DNA of 64,000 bases from Rhodospirillaceae bacterium (GCA_947467145.1 CANIGJ010000014.1:1-64000), one strand, 5' to 3'; shown: positions 40,034-50,469, numbered from the stretch's first letter. Notes: generated from the sequence alone by a model not told the origin. A program made the numbers and translations.

Positions 40034-40816
40034 TTAGTTATCCGAAAGCTCGCACCAGGCGGGTGTGTGGTCGGATGCCTTCTCCCAGCCGCGTGGGGTG
40101 CGGTCCACCCCGGCGGCGACCAGCCGGTCGGCGGCCTGCGGCGACAGCAGCAGGTGATCGATCCGGATGCCGTTGTCGCGCTGCCAGGCGCCGGCCTGGT
40201 AGTCCCAGAAGGTAAAAATGCCGTGTTCGGGATGCAGCGAGCGGATCGCGTCGGTTAGCCCCAGATAACGCATCTTGCGATAGAAGCCGCGCGTTTCGGG
40301 CTGGTACAGCGCATCGCCGACCCAGGCGGCCGGGTTCATCGCATCGATCGGCTCGGGGATGATGTTGTAGTCGCCGGCGAGGATGAAGGCGTCCTCGGTT
40401 TGGAGTAGCTCCTTGGCGCGGGCGTACAGCCGTTCCTGGAAGTTGAGCTTGTAGGGAAACTTCTCGGTATCGACCGGATTGCCGTTGGGCGCGTAGATCG
40501 AGGCGACGCGCAGCCCGGCGGTGAAGACCTCCAGATAGCGCGCGTGGGTATCTTCGTCGAAGCCGGGGCCGAGCAGGCCGCGCTGCTCGACCTCCATCGG
40601 GCTTTTGGAGAGCACGGCGACGCCGTTGTAGGTCTTCTGGCCGAGGATCTCGACGTTATAACCGGCGTCTTCGACCTGCTCGCGCGGGAATTGCTCCTCG
40701 ACGCATTTGAGCTCCTGGAGCAGCACGATGTCGGGTTTGAAGTCGCCCAGCCATTGCAGCAGATGCTGCGTGCGGGCGCGGACCGAGTTCACATTCCAGG
40801 TGGCGATTTTGACCAT
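40034..40816 (-). CDS. xthA: exodeoxyribonuclease III
   Basis: A 260-residue member of the exonuclease-endonuclease-phosphatase fold. It has IATWNVNSVRAR near the start, LLQELKC (metal-binding Glu), SIYAPNGNPV, AGDYNIIPEPIDA, the FTFWDYQAGAWQRDNGIRIDHLLLS region and the catalytic SDHTPAWCEL end. It cleaves at abasic sites and degrades 3' ends in base-excision repair. It follows erpA on the same strand, 59 bases downstream. Confidence 0.95.
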   Translation of the reverse strand: MVKIATWNVNSVRARTQHLLQWLGDFKPDIVLLQELKCVEEQFPREQVEDAGYNVEILGQKTYNGVAVLSKSPMEVEQRGLLGPGFDEDTHARYLEVFTAGLRVASIYAPNGNPVDTEKFPYKLNFQERLYARAKELLQTEDAFILAGDYNIIPEPIDAMNPAAWVGDALYQPETRGFYRKMRYLGLTDAIRSLHPEHGIFTFWDYQAGAWQRDNGIRIDHLLLSPQAADRLVAAGVDRTPRGWEKASDHTPAWCELSDN

Positions 40817-40875
40817 GGGCGCGTCTTAGCACACGCCGCAGGGGACGTCATCGCTGGAAGACGGCGAAAGGGAGC

Positions 40876-41208
40876 TTAAATCGAGAAGGAGACGCCGCAG
40901 CCGCAGGACGACGAGGCGTTCGGGTTGCTCAACTTGAAGAACGACCCGACCAAGTTATCCACATAGTCGAGCTCGGCACCTTTCACCAATTCCAGCGAGG
41001 TTTCATCGACCACAACTTTGACACCTTCGGCTTCGAAGATCTTGTCTTCGGCCGTGGTTTCCTTGTCGAGATCGAAGCCAAGCTGAAAGCCGGAGCAGCC
41101 CCCCGATGAGACGGAGACGCGCATCATCAGCGAATCGTCGCCTTCGAGAGCGACCAGTTCACGAATGCGCTTGGCGGCATTGGATGTAACGGCGATGTCG
41201 GTTTGCAT
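40876..41208 (-). CDS. erpA: iron-sulfur cluster insertion protein (ErpA/IscA family)
   Basis: A 110-residue A-type carrier with all three cysteines: SVSSGGCSGFQLGF and SCGCGVSF at the C-terminus. It accepts clusters and hands them to apoproteins; CysH, IlvD and others in the window need such clusters. ATG at 41208 with AGGGTC upstream is preferred over an in-frame start at 41286. It is divergent from dgt, with a 149-base shared upstream region. Confidence 0.93.
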   Translation of the reverse strand: MQTDIAVTSNAAKRIRELVALEGDDSLMMRVSVSSGGCSGFQLGFDLDKETTAEDKIFEAEGVKVVVDETSLELVKGAELDYVDNLVGSFFKLSNPNASSSCGCGVSFSI

Positions 41209-41357
41209 TTTGACCCTACGAACAATCCGGTTAAGTCTTTGCCAGATAACCGCGAATCCTGACCCAAATGTAGTCCGGATCGGCATTTTGTCAAATAGTG
41301 GCCAGGGGGATGCTTGTAACGTTGCCTCCCCAACCGGGCACGGTTAGGTTGCCCCCA

Positions 41358-42548
41358 ATGCCCAATGACCTAGCCCCTCGCAATCTGGCGGTTTATGCCT
41401 GCCAGCCGTCCCGTAGCCGGGGCCGGCTGCATCCGGAGCCGGAGAGCGCCACGCGCGATGCCTTCCAGCGCGACCGCGACCGGATCATCCATTCGGTCGC
41501 CTTCCGCCGCCTGGAATACAAGACCCAGGTCTTCGTGAACCACGAGGGCGATCATTTCCGCACGCGTCTGACCCATACGCTCGAGGTGGCGCAGATTGCC
41601 CGCTCGATCGCGCGCTATCTGCGCCTGAACGAGGATCTGGCCGAAGCCCTGGCGCTTGCCCACGATCTCGGCCATCCGCCGTTCGGCCATGCGGGCGAGG
41701 ATGCGCTCTCGGTCGAGATGGAGCCCTTCGGCGGGTTCGATCACAATGCGCAGTCGCTCAAGGTCGTCACCAATCTCGAACGCCGTTATCCCGCTTTCGA
41801 CGGTCTGAACCTGACGTGGGAGACACTCGAGGGCATCGTGAAGCATAACGGCCCGCTGCTCGGCGGCAAGATGGAGCGCGAGGTGCCGCGCGATATCCGC
41901 GAATATAACGCCGGGCACGATCTCGAACTCGGCACCTATGCGTCCGCCGAGGCGCAGGTCGCCGCACTCGCCGACGACATCGCCTACAACAACCACGACA
42001 TCGACGATGGTCTGCGCGCCGGGCTGTTCACCGTTGCCGAGTTGATGGAACTGCCGCTGGTCGGGCGAATTTTTCGCGACGTGCAGGCCGAATACACCAA
42101 CATCGATCCCTCCATCGCCATCCACGAGGCGATCCGCCGCATGATCGGCGAATGGGTCGAGGATTGCCTGACGGAGTCGATGAATCGTCTCGAACGCGTG
42201 GCACCGCGCTCGGTCGAGGAATTGCGCGTTCTGCCCCATCCCATCATCGCGGTGAGCTTCAACATGGTGCGCCACGATCAGGCGATCCGCGAATTCCTGC
42301 ATGAGCATATGTATCGTCATTACAAGGTTAATCGCATGACAAGTAAGGCGCGCCGCGTTGTGCGCGACCTGTTCCGCCTCTTGATCGCGGAACCGCAAAG
42401 TTTACCCCCCGAATGGCAAAAGCGCGCCGGCAAGCCGGGCGACGAACGCACGGCGCGCACGGTCGCGGACTATATCGGCGGCATGACCGATCGTTATGCC
42501 ATCGACGAACATGTGCGCTTGATCGACGTGACCGCGAGGGCGTCATGA
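41358..42548 (+). CDS. dgt: deoxyguanosinetriphosphate triphosphohydrolase-like protein
   Basis: A 396-residue HD-domain dNTPase. [20 protein letters not shown] and [18 protein letters not shown] carry the metal-binding His and His-Asp residues, and [20 protein letters not shown] the later Asp. It splits dNTPs into nucleoside and triphosphate. ATG 41358 fits the usual [16 protein letters not shown] opening; an in-frame start at 41298 is less likely. It starts an operon whose next gene, argS, overlaps its stop. Confidence 0.95.
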   Translation: MPNDLAPRNLAVYACQPSRSRGRLHPEPESATRDAFQRDRDRIIHSVAFRRLEYKTQVFVNHEGDHFRTRLTHTLEVAQIARSIARYLRLNEDLAEALALAHDLGHPPFGHAGEDALSVEMEPFGGFDHNAQSLKVVTNLERRYPAFDGLNLTWETLEGIVKHNGPLLGGKMEREVPRDIREYNAGHDLELGTYASAEAQVAALADDIAYNNHDIDDGLRAGLFTVAELMELPLVGRIFRDVQAEYTNIDPSIAIHEAIRRMIGEWVEDCLTESMNRLERVAPRSVEELRVLPHPIIAVSFNMVRHDQAIREFLHEHMYRHYKVNRMTSKARRVVRDLFRLLIAEPQSLPPEWQKRAGKPGDERTARTVADYIGGMTDRYAIDEHVRLIDVTARAS

Positions 42549-44299
42549 CCACGCTCAACGCGTTCGAGATCATGCGCGGGCGGATTGAAGCCGCACTGAC
42601 CGATCTGGTGCCGGCCGGCACCGATGTGTCGCGCGTCACGGTCGAGCCGCCGCGCGATGCGACGCATGGCGATGTGGCGACCAATGCGGCGATGGTGTTG
42701 TGCAAGGCCATCGGTGCGAAGCCGCGCGACCTTGCAGACAAGATCGTGGCCAAGCTTGCGGACGACGCAGACGTGACGAAAGCCGAGGTCGCGGGACCCG
42801 GCTTCATCAATCTCACCTTGTCCGATCGCTTCTGGCACGCGCGCCTCGGCGAGATCCTGGGTGCGGGCACCGATTACGGTACGTCCAAGGCTGGCGCAGG
42901 CAGACGCGTGAACGTCGAATATGTCTCGGCGAATCCGACGGGCCCGATGCATGTCGGCCACGGCCGCGGCGCGGTGGTCGGCGACGCGCTGGCCGGGCTG
43001 CTCGCCAAGGCGGGCTTCGACGTCACGCGCGAATATTACATCAACGATGCCGGCTCGCAGGTCGATACCCTGGCGCGCTCGCTCCATTTGCGCTACCGCC
43101 AGGCGCTCGGCGAACAGATCGGCGAGATCCCCGAGGGCTATTACCCCGGCGATTATCTGATCCCGATCGGCGCAGCGCTCGCCAAACGCGACGGCGCCAA
43201 ATGGCATAATCAGCCCGAAAGCGAATGGCTGGCGCCGCTGCGCCACTTCGCCGTCGACGAGATGATGAAGCTGATCCGCGAGGATTTGAAGGCGCTCGGC
43301 GTCGTGCACGATGTCTTCACGTCGGAACGCGCGCTTGTGGAAGCGGGCGAGGTGACGAACGCCATCGCGGAACTTGAATCGCGCGACCTGATCTATACCG
43401 GCACCCTGGACCCGCCCAAGGGCAAGGTCATCGAGGATTACGAAGCGCGTCCGCAGAAATTGTTCCGCGCCTCGCAGTTCGGCGACGATGTCGATCGCCC
43501 GGTGGCGAAATCGGACGGTAGCTGGACCTATTTCGCGACCGACATGGCCTATCACCGCGACAAGTTCCGCCGCGGCTTCAGCGAGATGGTCGATGTCTGG
43601 GGCGCCGACCATGGCGGTTATGTGAAGCGCATGAACGCCGCCGTCCAGGCGCTGACCGAAAAGAAGGGGCGCATCGACGTACAGCTCTGTCAGATGGTCA
43701 ATCTGATGCAGAACGGCGAGCCGGTGAAGATGTCCAAGCGCTCGGGCACGTTCGTGACCTTGCGCGATCTGATCGACGATGTCGGCAAGGATGTCGTGCG
43801 TTTCATCATGCTGACGCGCAAGAACGATGCGCAGCTCGAATTCGATCTGGCGAAGGCCGTCGAGCAGAGCCGCGAGAACCCCGTCTTCTACGTGCAATAT
43901 TCGCACGCGCGCTGCCATTCGGTGCTGCGTCACGCCGCCGAGATGTTCACGGCGGATGAATTGACTGCGGACGCTTTGGCCAAAGGCGCTTTGAATCGAC
44001 TGACCGATCCGGCCGAGCTGGCGCTGATCAAGACGATGGCCGATTGGCCGCGCACCGTCGAAAGCGCCGCCGTCGCGCACGAGCCGCATCGCATCGCTTA
44101 TTATCTGCAGGATCTATCGTCGTATTTCCACGCACTCTGGACCAAGGGTGCGCGGGAAGATGTCAGCCTGCGCTTCCTCAACGAGGACGACCGCGAGATT
44201 ACGCGCGCGCGCCTCGCGTTGGTGAAGGCGCTGGCGACCGTGATCGCATCCGGACTAGCGGTCATGGGGGTTGAACCCGTCGAGGAGCTGCGCGCATGA
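42545..44299 (+). CDS. argS: arginyl-tRNA synthetase
   Basis: A 584-residue class I synthetase. Its HIGH-like motif is [17 protein letters not shown] near residue 125. KMSKRSGTF replaces KMSKS near residue 395. The C-terminal anticodon-binding helical domain has [17 protein letters not shown] at 42545 overlaps the dgt stop (ATGA), as in many alphaproteobacteria; the upstream extension of the frame belongs to dgt in another frame. Confidence 0.97.
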   Translation: MTTLNAFEIMRGRIEAALTDLVPAGTDVSRVTVEPPRDATHGDVATNAAMVLCKAIGAKPRDLADKIVAKLADDADVTKAEVAGPGFINLTLSDRFWHARLGEILGAGTDYGTSKAGAGRRVNVEYVSANPTGPMHVGHGRGAVVGDALAGLLAKAGFDVTREYYINDAGSQVDTLARSLHLRYRQALGEQIGEIPEGYYPGDYLIPIGAALAKRDGAKWHNQPESEWLAPLRHFAVDEMMKLIREDLKALGVVHDVFTSERALVEAGEVTNAIAELESRDLIYTGTLDPPKGKVIEDYEARPQKLFRASQFGDDVDRPVAKSDGSWTYFATDMAYHRDKFRRGFSEMVDVWGADHGGYVKRMNAAVQALTEKKGRIDVQLCQMVNLMQNGEPVKMSKRSGTFVTLRDLIDDVGKDVVRFIMLTRKNDAQLEFDLAKAVEQSRENPVFYVQYSHARCHSVLRHAAEMFTADELTADALAKGALNRLTDPAELALIKTMADWPRTVESAAVAHEPHRIAYYLQDLSSYFHALWTKGAREDVSLRFLNEDDREITRARLALVKALATVIASGLAVMGVEPVEELRA

Positions 44300-45420
44300 G
44301 TCCAGCCGATCGCTTGCCGCCGATTTTACCGTCACCTGGTTCGGGATCCGGCGATGCCGGCCGCGAACCGTATCTTCGCCCGCGCATTGAGCCGGAACTC
44401 GAAGCGGACGCCGAGCCGCCCTTTGCCACGATGCCGGAAGTCACCGAGCGCGAGCTGCAAGCCGACACCCTGGCGTTCGAGCAGGTCGGACGGCGCCGTC
44501 CGCGCAACTGGGGCTGGCTGAAGCTCGTGCTGGTGCTGTGCGTGATCGGCGGCGGCGCCTATGCCGGTTGGCGCAAATGGGGTGCGGATCTGGTGGCGCC
44601 GACCGGCGACGATATTCCGACGGTGCGTGCGCCTGACGGTCCGTTCAAGGTGCGCCCCGAAGCGCCGGGCGGACAGGATATTCCCAACCGCGACAAGGAC
44701 GTTTACGGCCTGCTCGAAAAGGGCAAGGGCGAAGCGCCTGCAAAGGGGAAGGGCAAAGGCGAAAACCTGTTGCCGCGCCCCGAAGCGCCGCTGCCGCCGC
44801 CGGCTCCCAAGGCGGGAGCCAAGTCGGCCCCATCGGCGGGCCAAGCCGCCGAGATATCGGAGGAGGGCTCGCCGCAGATGGTGATCGAGCCTGGTGAGGA
44901 CGACGACGACACCGAGATGGTCGAAGCGCCGGACACGCTGCCGCCGGCACCTCCGCCAGCTGCCGCCAAAGGTGCGCCACCGGCGGCCACCAAGGGTGCT
45001 GCAGCGCCGAGCGCGCCCGCTGTTGTGATCCCCACCACGCCGGGTGCGACGCCGACGCCGGAACAAGTGCGCGCGGCCGCCAAGCCGTCGGCGCCACCCG
45101 CGCCACCCGCCGTCAAATCCGAAGAGCAGATCGCGTCGGCTCCGGCCACCGCGCCGATCGGTGCCAAAGCCTTCAAGATCCAGTTGAGCGCGGTGCGCAG
45201 CGACGCGGCGGCGAAAACCGAATGGGATAAGCTGAAGAAGACCCATCCGTCGGTGCTCGGCCGCCTGTCGCTCAATGTCGAAAAAGCCGATCTCGGTCAG
45301 AAGGGCGTCTATTATCGCATTCAGGCCGGGCCGTTTGCCGATCGTGCCGCCGCGGACGCCGCCTGTCAGGAACTGACCAAGCAAAAAGCGTCCTGCTTGG
45401 TCATCCGTCCCGAAGGATGA
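44296..45420 (+). CDS. SPOR-domain protein, single-pass inner membrane
   Basis: A 374-residue bitopic protein. A cytoplasmic N-terminus of about 70 residues is followed by one helix (about 75-95, [18 protein letters not shown]). A long Pro/Ala/Lys/Gly-rich periplasmic linker (about 110-285) leads to a C-terminal SPOR domain (about 290-372, [23 protein letters not shown]). SPOR domains bind denuded glycan strands at the division site. Its start overlaps argS and its end overlaps nagZ, the usual alphaproteobacterial order. Confidence 0.93.
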   Translation: MSPADRLPPILPSPGSGSGDAGREPYLRPRIEPELEADAEPPFATMPEVTERELQADTLAFEQVGRRRPRNWGWLKLVLVLCVIGGGAYAGWRKWGADLVAPTGDDIPTVRAPDGPFKVRPEAPGGQDIPNRDKDVYGLLEKGKGEAPAKGKGKGENLLPRPEAPLPPPAPKAGAKSAPSAGQAAEISEEGSPQMVIEPGEDDDDTEMVEAPDTLPPAPPPAAAKGAPPAATKGAAAPSAPAVVIPTTPGATPTPEQVRAAAKPSAPPAPPAVKSEEQIASAPATAPIGAKAFKIQLSAVRSDAAAKTEWDKLKKTHPSVLGRLSLNVEKADLGQKGVYYRIQAGPFADRAAADAACQELTKQKASCLVIRPEG

Positions 45421-46445
45421 CCGTGGCGAACGTAACTCCCCGTGCGGTCATCTTCGGCTGTAAATCCTACGATCTCAGCGATGACGAGCGCGCGTTCTTC
45501 GCCGAGGTCGATCCGGTCGGGTTCATCCTGTTCGAACGCAATTGCCAATCGCCGGATCAGATACGGCGACTCTGCGCGGATTTGCGCAGCTCAGTCGGTC
45601 GCGCCGAAGCGCCGATCCTGATCGACCAGGAAGGCGGGCGCGTACGCCGTCTGAAACCGCCGCACTGGCGCATGGCGCAATCGGCCAAGACATTCGCCGA
45701 CCTCGCGGGCCGCGACAGTACAAAAGGCATCGAGGCGATCCGGCTTAACGCGCAATTGATGGCGCGCGAATTGGCCGATCTCGGTATCGATGTCGATTGC
45801 ACGCCGGTCCTCGACCTGCCGCAAAGCGATGCCGATCCGATCATCGGCGATCGTGCCTATGGCACCGCACCCGCCGACGTCGTGCGCAATGCCCGCGCGG
45901 TGATCGATGGGCTCGTCGCGGGCGGGGCCATCCCGGTGATCAAGCATATCCCCGGGCATGGCCGCGCGCGCGCCGACAGCCACAAGGAATTGCCGCGCGT
46001 CGAAACGTCCCATGCCGAATTGAGCGCGCACGATTTCCGCACCTTCCGCGAACTTTCCGACGCACCCATGGGCATGACGGCGCATGTCGTCTACGAGGCC
46101 ATCGACGCGACCGCGCCGGCGACATTGTCGCGCAAGGTAATCGACACGATCATCCGCGGCGAGATCGGTTTCGACGGCTGGTTGATGTCGGACGATCTAT
46201 CCATGAAGGCCTTGTCGGGCAGTTTCGAAGATCGCGCGCGCGCCTCGCTCGATGCCGGCTGCGACGTCGTGCTGCATTGCAATGGCGATATGGATGAAAT
46301 GCGGGCGGTGGCGTCGGCAACGCGTGTCATGGATGATAACAGCATGCGCCGGTTGGCCCGCGCGCGTGCGTTGATCGATGCACCGCGTGCGCAGATCGAT
46401 ATGGTTGCGGGCGAAGCGCGTCTCGCTCAACTGCTCAGCGCATGA
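45417..46445 (+). CDS. nagZ: beta-N-acetylhexosaminidase (NagZ)
   Basis: A 342-residue GH3 enzyme. The substrate loop KHIPGHGRARADSHKELP (about residues 177-194) and LMSDDLSMKALSG carry the catalytic His-Asp and the Asp nucleophile of NagZ. ILIDQEGGRVRRLKPPHW is also typical. It cleaves GlcNAc from anhydro-muropeptides in cell-wall recycling. It overlaps the SPOR gene (ATGA) and the protease gene that follows. Confidence 0.96.
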   Translation: MTVANVTPRAVIFGCKSYDLSDDERAFFAEVDPVGFILFERNCQSPDQIRRLCADLRSSVGRAEAPILIDQEGGRVRRLKPPHWRMAQSAKTFADLAGRDSTKGIEAIRLNAQLMARELADLGIDVDCTPVLDLPQSDADPIIGDRAYGTAPADVVRNARAVIDGLVAGGAIPVIKHIPGHGRARADSHKELPRVETSHAELSAHDFRTFRELSDAPMGMTAHVVYEAIDATAPATLSRKVIDTIIRGEIGFDGWLMSDDLSMKALSGSFEDRARASLDAGCDVVLHCNGDMDEMRAVASATRVMDDNSMRRLARARALIDAPRAQIDMVAGEARLAQLLSA

Positions 46446-47125
46446 CCGGTATAATCTACGACATCTCCATCTGGTTGGTTCCGGTTATCCTGGCGATCAC
46501 CCTGCACGAAGCTTCACATGGCTTCGTGGCCCTGCGCTTCGGCGACGACACGGCGTTGCAGGCCGGGCGGGTGACGTTCAATCCGATCCGCCATATCGAT
46601 CCGTTCGGCACGGTGATCCTGCCGATCATGCTGCTGGTGGCGTCCAACGGCACCATGGCGTTCGGCGCGGCGAAGCCCGTTCCGGTCAATTTCGGCCGCC
46701 TGCGCCCCTGGCGTTTGGGGGTGATTGCGGTGGCCTTTGCCGGCCCCGGATCGAACCTCATCCTGGCATTTGTATCGGCGCTTCTCTTGCATTTGGTGCC
46801 GAGCGGATCGGGGCTGGTTGGCGAGTGGATGGTTAACGCGCTGGTGGCCTCCATGCGCATAAATTTGATTCTCTTCTTTTTTAATCTTATCCCCATCCCC
46901 CCCCTCGATGGCGGGCGCATTTTAGTGGCGGTTTTGCCCCAGAATCTGGCCCGTCCGGTGGCTCGATTGGAGCGGGCTGGATTTGTCATTATTTTATTGG
47001 CGCTATTCGTGTTGCCGCTGCTCGGCGAGCAGTTGGGGGTAGATCTCAACATTTTCCAGTGGATCGTTGGGATCCCGGCATATGAAACGATGATGTGGAT
47101 CATCGATCTGGTGGGATTGCGTTGA
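46442..47125 (+). CDS. site-2 protease family membrane metallopeptidase (M50)
   Basis: A 227-residue polytopic protein with about five helices. The zinc motif is HEASHGF (HExxH) at about residues 21-25, and the third ligand motif is IPIPPLDGGRI near residue 150 (LDG). It lacks a PDZ domain, so it is the short Zn-metallopeptidase type rather than RseP. It may cleave a membrane regulator within the bilayer. The start overlaps nagZ (ATGA) and the stop lies one base before scpA. Confidence 0.92.
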   Translation: MTGIIYDISIWLVPVILAITLHEASHGFVALRFGDDTALQAGRVTFNPIRHIDPFGTVILPIMLLVASNGTMAFGAAKPVPVNFGRLRPWRLGVIAVAFAGPGSNLILAFVSALLLHLVPSGSGLVGEWMVNALVASMRINLILFFFNLIPIPPLDGGRILVAVLPQNLARPVARLERAGFVIILLALFVLPLLGEQLGVDLNIFQWIVGIPAYETMMWIIDLVGLR

Positions 47126-47126
47126 G

Positions 47127-47954
47127 ATGATCGATCGCGTCGATAAGTTCGAGGAAGATACCGGCCGCCCGGAGGTTGCCCCCGGCGAAGAGCTGGTGAT
47201 CGACGTCGCCGGTTTCGAAGGCCCGATCGACGTTCTGCTGACCCTCGCGCGCGACCAGAAGGTCGACATTACGCAGATTTCGATCCTGGCGCTGGCCGAG
47301 CAATATCTGGTCTGGGTCGCCAAGGTGCGCGCGCACAACCTAGAACTCGCCGCCGATTATCTCGTGATGGCGGCGTGGCTCGCCTATCTCAAATCGCGTC
47401 TGCTGTTGCCGCCGGAAGTGAGCAACGCCGAAGAGCCCACCGGCGAGATGATGGCGGAGGCGCTGGCCTATCAGATGCGCCGGCTCGAGGCGATGCAGAC
47501 GGCGGGGCAGAACCTCATCTTGCTGCCGCAACTCGGCAAAGATTATTTCCGCCGGGGTGCGCCGGAATCGTTCGGCTATACCTCGACGACCAAATACAAC
47601 GTCACGCTCTACGATCTGTTGAGCGCCTATGGCGATCAGGCGCGGCGCTCCAACATCCGCACACTCCGCGTCGCCCCCACCGAACTTTATTCGATGGACC
47701 AGGCGATCCAGCGTCTGACCGGGATGCTCGGCAAGATGCCGGACTGGTCGAACCTGATGCAATTCCTGCCCGTCGAAATGCGCGGCGATCTGGTCAGCCG
47801 TTCGGCGCTGGCCGCGACGTTCCTGGCCGCCTTGCAGATGACCAAGGACGGCCGGTTGCGCATCCGCCAGGGCGAAACTTTCGGCCCGGTCTATATCCGG
47901 GCGGCGACCGAACTAGAAACAGCCGCTTCGAACAGTACAGAAGAGATAAGGTGA
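47127..47954 (+). CDS. scpA: segregation and condensation protein A
   Basis: A 275-residue ScpA kleisin. LVIDVAGFEGPIDVLLTLARDQKVDITQISILALAEQYL is the N-terminal SMC-neck-binding part, AADYLVMAAWLAYLKSRLLLP the middle, and the C-terminal winged helix has GDLVSRSALAATFLAALQMTKDGRLRIRQGE. It bridges SMC heads in chromosome condensation. ATG at 47127 follows the protease stop. Confidence 0.96.
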   Translation: MIDRVDKFEEDTGRPEVAPGEELVIDVAGFEGPIDVLLTLARDQKVDITQISILALAEQYLVWVAKVRAHNLELAADYLVMAAWLAYLKSRLLLPPEVSNAEEPTGEMMAEALAYQMRRLEAMQTAGQNLILLPQLGKDYFRRGAPESFGYTSTTKYNVTLYDLLSAYGDQARRSNIRTLRVAPTELYSMDQAIQRLTGMLGKMPDWSNLMQFLPVEMRGDLVSRSALAATFLAALQMTKDGRLRIRQGETFGPVYIRAATELETAASNSTEEIR

Positions 47955-47961
47955 TCGTCAT

Positions 47962-48888
47962 ATGGATCTGAACACTTCCGAACCCGACGTAAAGCAGGCT
48001 CCGGATTTAACGCAGGCGATCGTCGCCATGCGCGACGAAGACCCCGAAACGATCGAAGATCAAATGGAAACGCAAAGCGAAGACCAAGTCGACGAGGCAG
48101 ACGCCCCGGCCGAGCCTGAGAGCGAAGAACAGGCGCCGGCCCAAGAGGCCGTAGCCGAAGACGAGATCGCGCCGGAAGACGATCTGGCGCCCGAGGAATT
48201 GCCGGAACCGACCGCAGAGGTCGATCCCGAGCATCTGCATTTGCTCGAAGCGCTGATCTTTGCCTCCGTCGATCCGGTGCCGCAGCACATCTGCAAGATG
48301 CGCCTGCCCGAGGACGCCAATGTTCCGGCGCTGCTGGCGCGTCTGCGCGCCGACTATTCGACGCGTGGCGTCAATCTGATGAAGATCGGCAAGGGCTGGG
48401 CGTTCCGCACCGCGGCTGAACTCGCGCCGCAGCTTGCCACCCAACGCGAGGTGACGCGCAAGATGTCGCGCGCCGCCGTCGAGACGCTCGCCGTTATCGC
48501 CTATCACCAGCCGGTGACGCGCGCCGAGATCGAAGAGATCCGCGGCGTGTCCATCAGCAAGGGTTCGATGGACATCCTGTTCGAGTCGGGCTGGATTCGT
48601 CCGCGCGGCCGTCGCCGTACGCCGGGCCGCCCGGTGACCTGGGGCACCAGCGAAGGCTTCCTCGATCACTTCGGTCTGGAAACGCTCGACGATCTGCCCG
48701 GCGTGGAAGATCTGCGCGCCGCCGGCCTGCTCGACAAGCGTCCCGCCATCCAGACGCTCGGCATCACCGATCCGAAGACGCCGCTGGATCCGGATGCGCT
48801 GCCGGAACCCGAGGGTGAAGAGGTCGATCTCACCGAAGATCCGCTCGATCCGGAAGACGGCGATCTGCGCAAGCTGATGCAGGAATAG
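47962..48888 (+). CDS. scpB: segregation and condensation protein B
   Basis: A 308-residue ScpB with two winged-helix domains in the middle (about 90-250): HLHLLEALIFASVDPV, YSTRGVNLMKIGKGWAFRTA, AVETLAVIAYHQPVTRAEIEEIRGVSISKGSMDILFESGWI and GRPVTWGTSEGFLDHFGLE. The N-terminal 85 residues and C-terminal 50 are very acidic and probably disordered; the N-terminal extension is longer than in the Bacillus protein. It acts with ScpA and SMC. Confidence 0.94.
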   Translation: MDLNTSEPDVKQAPDLTQAIVAMRDEDPETIEDQMETQSEDQVDEADAPAEPESEEQAPAQEAVAEDEIAPEDDLAPEELPEPTAEVDPEHLHLLEALIFASVDPVPQHICKMRLPEDANVPALLARLRADYSTRGVNLMKIGKGWAFRTAAELAPQLATQREVTRKMSRAAVETLAVIAYHQPVTRAEIEEIRGVSISKGSMDILFESGWIRPRGRRRTPGRPVTWGTSEGFLDHFGLETLDDLPGVEDLRAAGLLDKRPAIQTLGITDPKTPLDPDALPEPEGEEVDLTEDPLDPEDGDLRKLMQE

Positions 48889-48898
48889 GCGGATCGGG

Positions 48899-50041
48899 TT
48901 GCGCGTCGACGTTTACGTCACCGTTTGGGGTGCGGCGTACGTCGACAAGTACCTGACCTATTCGCTGGCGAGCCAAATGACGCCGGGCAATATTCCGGCG
49001 TTGGTGCGCGACGGCATCGAACTCGTCTATCACATCTACACCGAACGCGCGTCCGAAGCACATTTCCATCCGGGCATCGATGGGCTCGCTCGTCATGCCG
49101 ACGTTCGGTTCCATTATTACGAGGACATTCCCTACAAGGGCGTGAGCCTCGCCGAGGCGATGGCGAATTCGCCGCCGGAAACGGTGAAGCACAACGTCCA
49201 GCGGCTGACGTCGCTGCGTTTTCTCGCCGATGCTGGCGAAGCGAAATCCGATGCGGCCATTCTGCTCGATTCCGATTTTGTGTTTTCCGAAGGTTCCTGG
49301 CCCGCGATGATCGCGGCGCGGCGTGCCGGCGCCGAGGCCTTCTGCGCCATGTTCCTGCGGCTGGATGAAAACGCCGCGGCGCCACGCCTCAAGGATCGTA
49401 TCGGCGCTGGCCTATCGGGGCGCGAGATCGTCGCGATCGGTCTGGAGGCGCTACATCCGATCGCGGCCGGGATGTTCGTCGATGCCGATCCGTTCACATC
49501 CTATCCGTCGCAGCTCAATTGGCGCGCCGGGCCGGATGGGCAAGCCGGCTTCGTGACGCACTGCTACTTTCCCCATCCGATGCTGACCAAACCGCGTGCC
49601 GGGCTGCGCTATACCGGGACGATGGATTACGAATATGCGCTGCGTGCGGTCAGCGACGATGCCAAGATCGTGCTGGCGCGCAACTCGGACGACTTCCTGG
49701 TCTGCAAGATGACGCCGTCGTCGTATCTCGCGACACTGCCGCGCGGCGGCAAGGTGAACCTCGCCGATCTCGCCAGCTTCGCCGTCTCCAATACCAATCT
49801 GCGCCATCGCCTGTTCATGGCCCAGCCGATCCGGTTTGTGGCCGGCGGCAGCGAGGCCGAGTGGGAGGATGTGGAAGCGCAATCGACCCGTCTGGTGGAG
49901 GCGATTTATGCGGCGGTCGAGGTGATCCTGGGGACGGCACGGACCGACGTCCGCACCATGGTGTTTCTCAAATCGTTTCTGGGCCCGATCGAGGATTTCG
50001 CCTCGCCCCAGACGTCCGCCCGTCGCGACGGCTGGATGTAG
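48899..50041 (+). CDS. unrecognised GT-A-like protein between scpB and tatA
   Basis: About 380 residues, not a family I can name. It starts at a TTG (48899) with GGCGGA upstream; no suitable ATG lies nearby. The N-terminus (VDVYVTVWGAAYVDKYLTYSLASQM) resembles the beta-strand/helix opening of GT-A glycosyltransferases, and ILLDSDFVFSEGSWPAM near residue 125 has a DSD resembling a DXD metal motif. A late DYEYALRAVSDDAKIVLARNSDDFLV segment also recalls sugar-nucleotide enzymes. There is no signal or membrane helix. It lies 10 bases after scpB and 123 before tatA. The function is unknown. Confidence 0.7.
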   Translation: MRVDVYVTVWGAAYVDKYLTYSLASQMTPGNIPALVRDGIELVYHIYTERASEAHFHPGIDGLARHADVRFHYYEDIPYKGVSLAEAMANSPPETVKHNVQRLTSLRFLADAGEAKSDAAILLDSDFVFSEGSWPAMIAARRAGAEAFCAMFLRLDENAAAPRLKDRIGAGLSGREIVAIGLEALHPIAAGMFVDADPFTSYPSQLNWRAGPDGQAGFVTHCYFPHPMLTKPRAGLRYTGTMDYEYALRAVSDDAKIVLARNSDDFLVCKMTPSSYLATLPRGGKVNLADLASFAVSNTNLRHRLFMAQPIRFVAGGSEAEWEDVEAQSTRLVEAIYAAVEVILGTARTDVRTMVFLKSFLGPIEDFASPQTSARRDGWM

Positions 50042-50164
50042 GGGCCCAACATGACGCGATGGGCAAAAATGCCTTAATTCAGAGGGGCTTGCGTCGTTGC
50101 CCTGGCCTGTTTCATCTGCCATTATGCGCCAACTTCCTGACAACGTACGAGAAAGTCGTCGGCT

Positions 50165-50440
50165 ATGGGTAGCTTTAGCTTATGGCATTGGTTGATCGTC
50201 CTCGCTGTCGTGCTTCTGCTGTTCGGCGGACGCGGCAAGATCTCTTCGATCATGGGGGACTTCGGCAAAGGCCTGAAATCCTTTAAAAAGGGCATGAAGG
50301 ACGAAGAAGAGGAGGCCGCTGCGGCCGCCGCAGCGGCGTCGGCGCAACAGCCGCAGTCGCGCGTCGCGACGGAGCCTCAGCCGCATCCTGAGGGCCAGCC
50401 CCTGGGGACTTCGGCGTTCGATCCGAACAAGAAACCCTGA
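50165..50440 (+). CDS. tatA: twin-arginine translocase subunit TatA
   Basis: A 91-residue TatA with the membrane helix [21 protein letters not shown] (about residues 6-26), the FGGRGKISS hinge, an amphipathic helix [18 protein letters not shown] and an acidic then Ala-rich tail. It oligomerises to form the passage for folded Tat substrates. ATG at 50165. Two proteins of the window carry Tat signals (26783 and 62439). Confidence 0.95.
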   Translation: MGSFSLWHWLIVLAVVLLLFGGRGKISSIMGDFGKGLKSFKKGMKDEEEEAAAAAAAASAQQPQSRVATEPQPHPEGQPLGTSAFDPNKKP

Positions 50441-50448
50441 TTTAGCCA

Positions 50449-50469
50449 TCGGCACCCCATCGGTGCCGA
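50449..50469 (+). other. tatA-tatB intercistronic hairpin
   Basis: TCGGCACC and GGTGCCGA form an 8-bp perfect stem with a 5-base loop (CCATC), nine bases after the tatA stop and 45 bases before tatB. No T-run follows, so it is not a standard terminator. It may block 3' decay and so raise TatA over TatB, as is needed in other bacteria. Confidence 0.65.
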
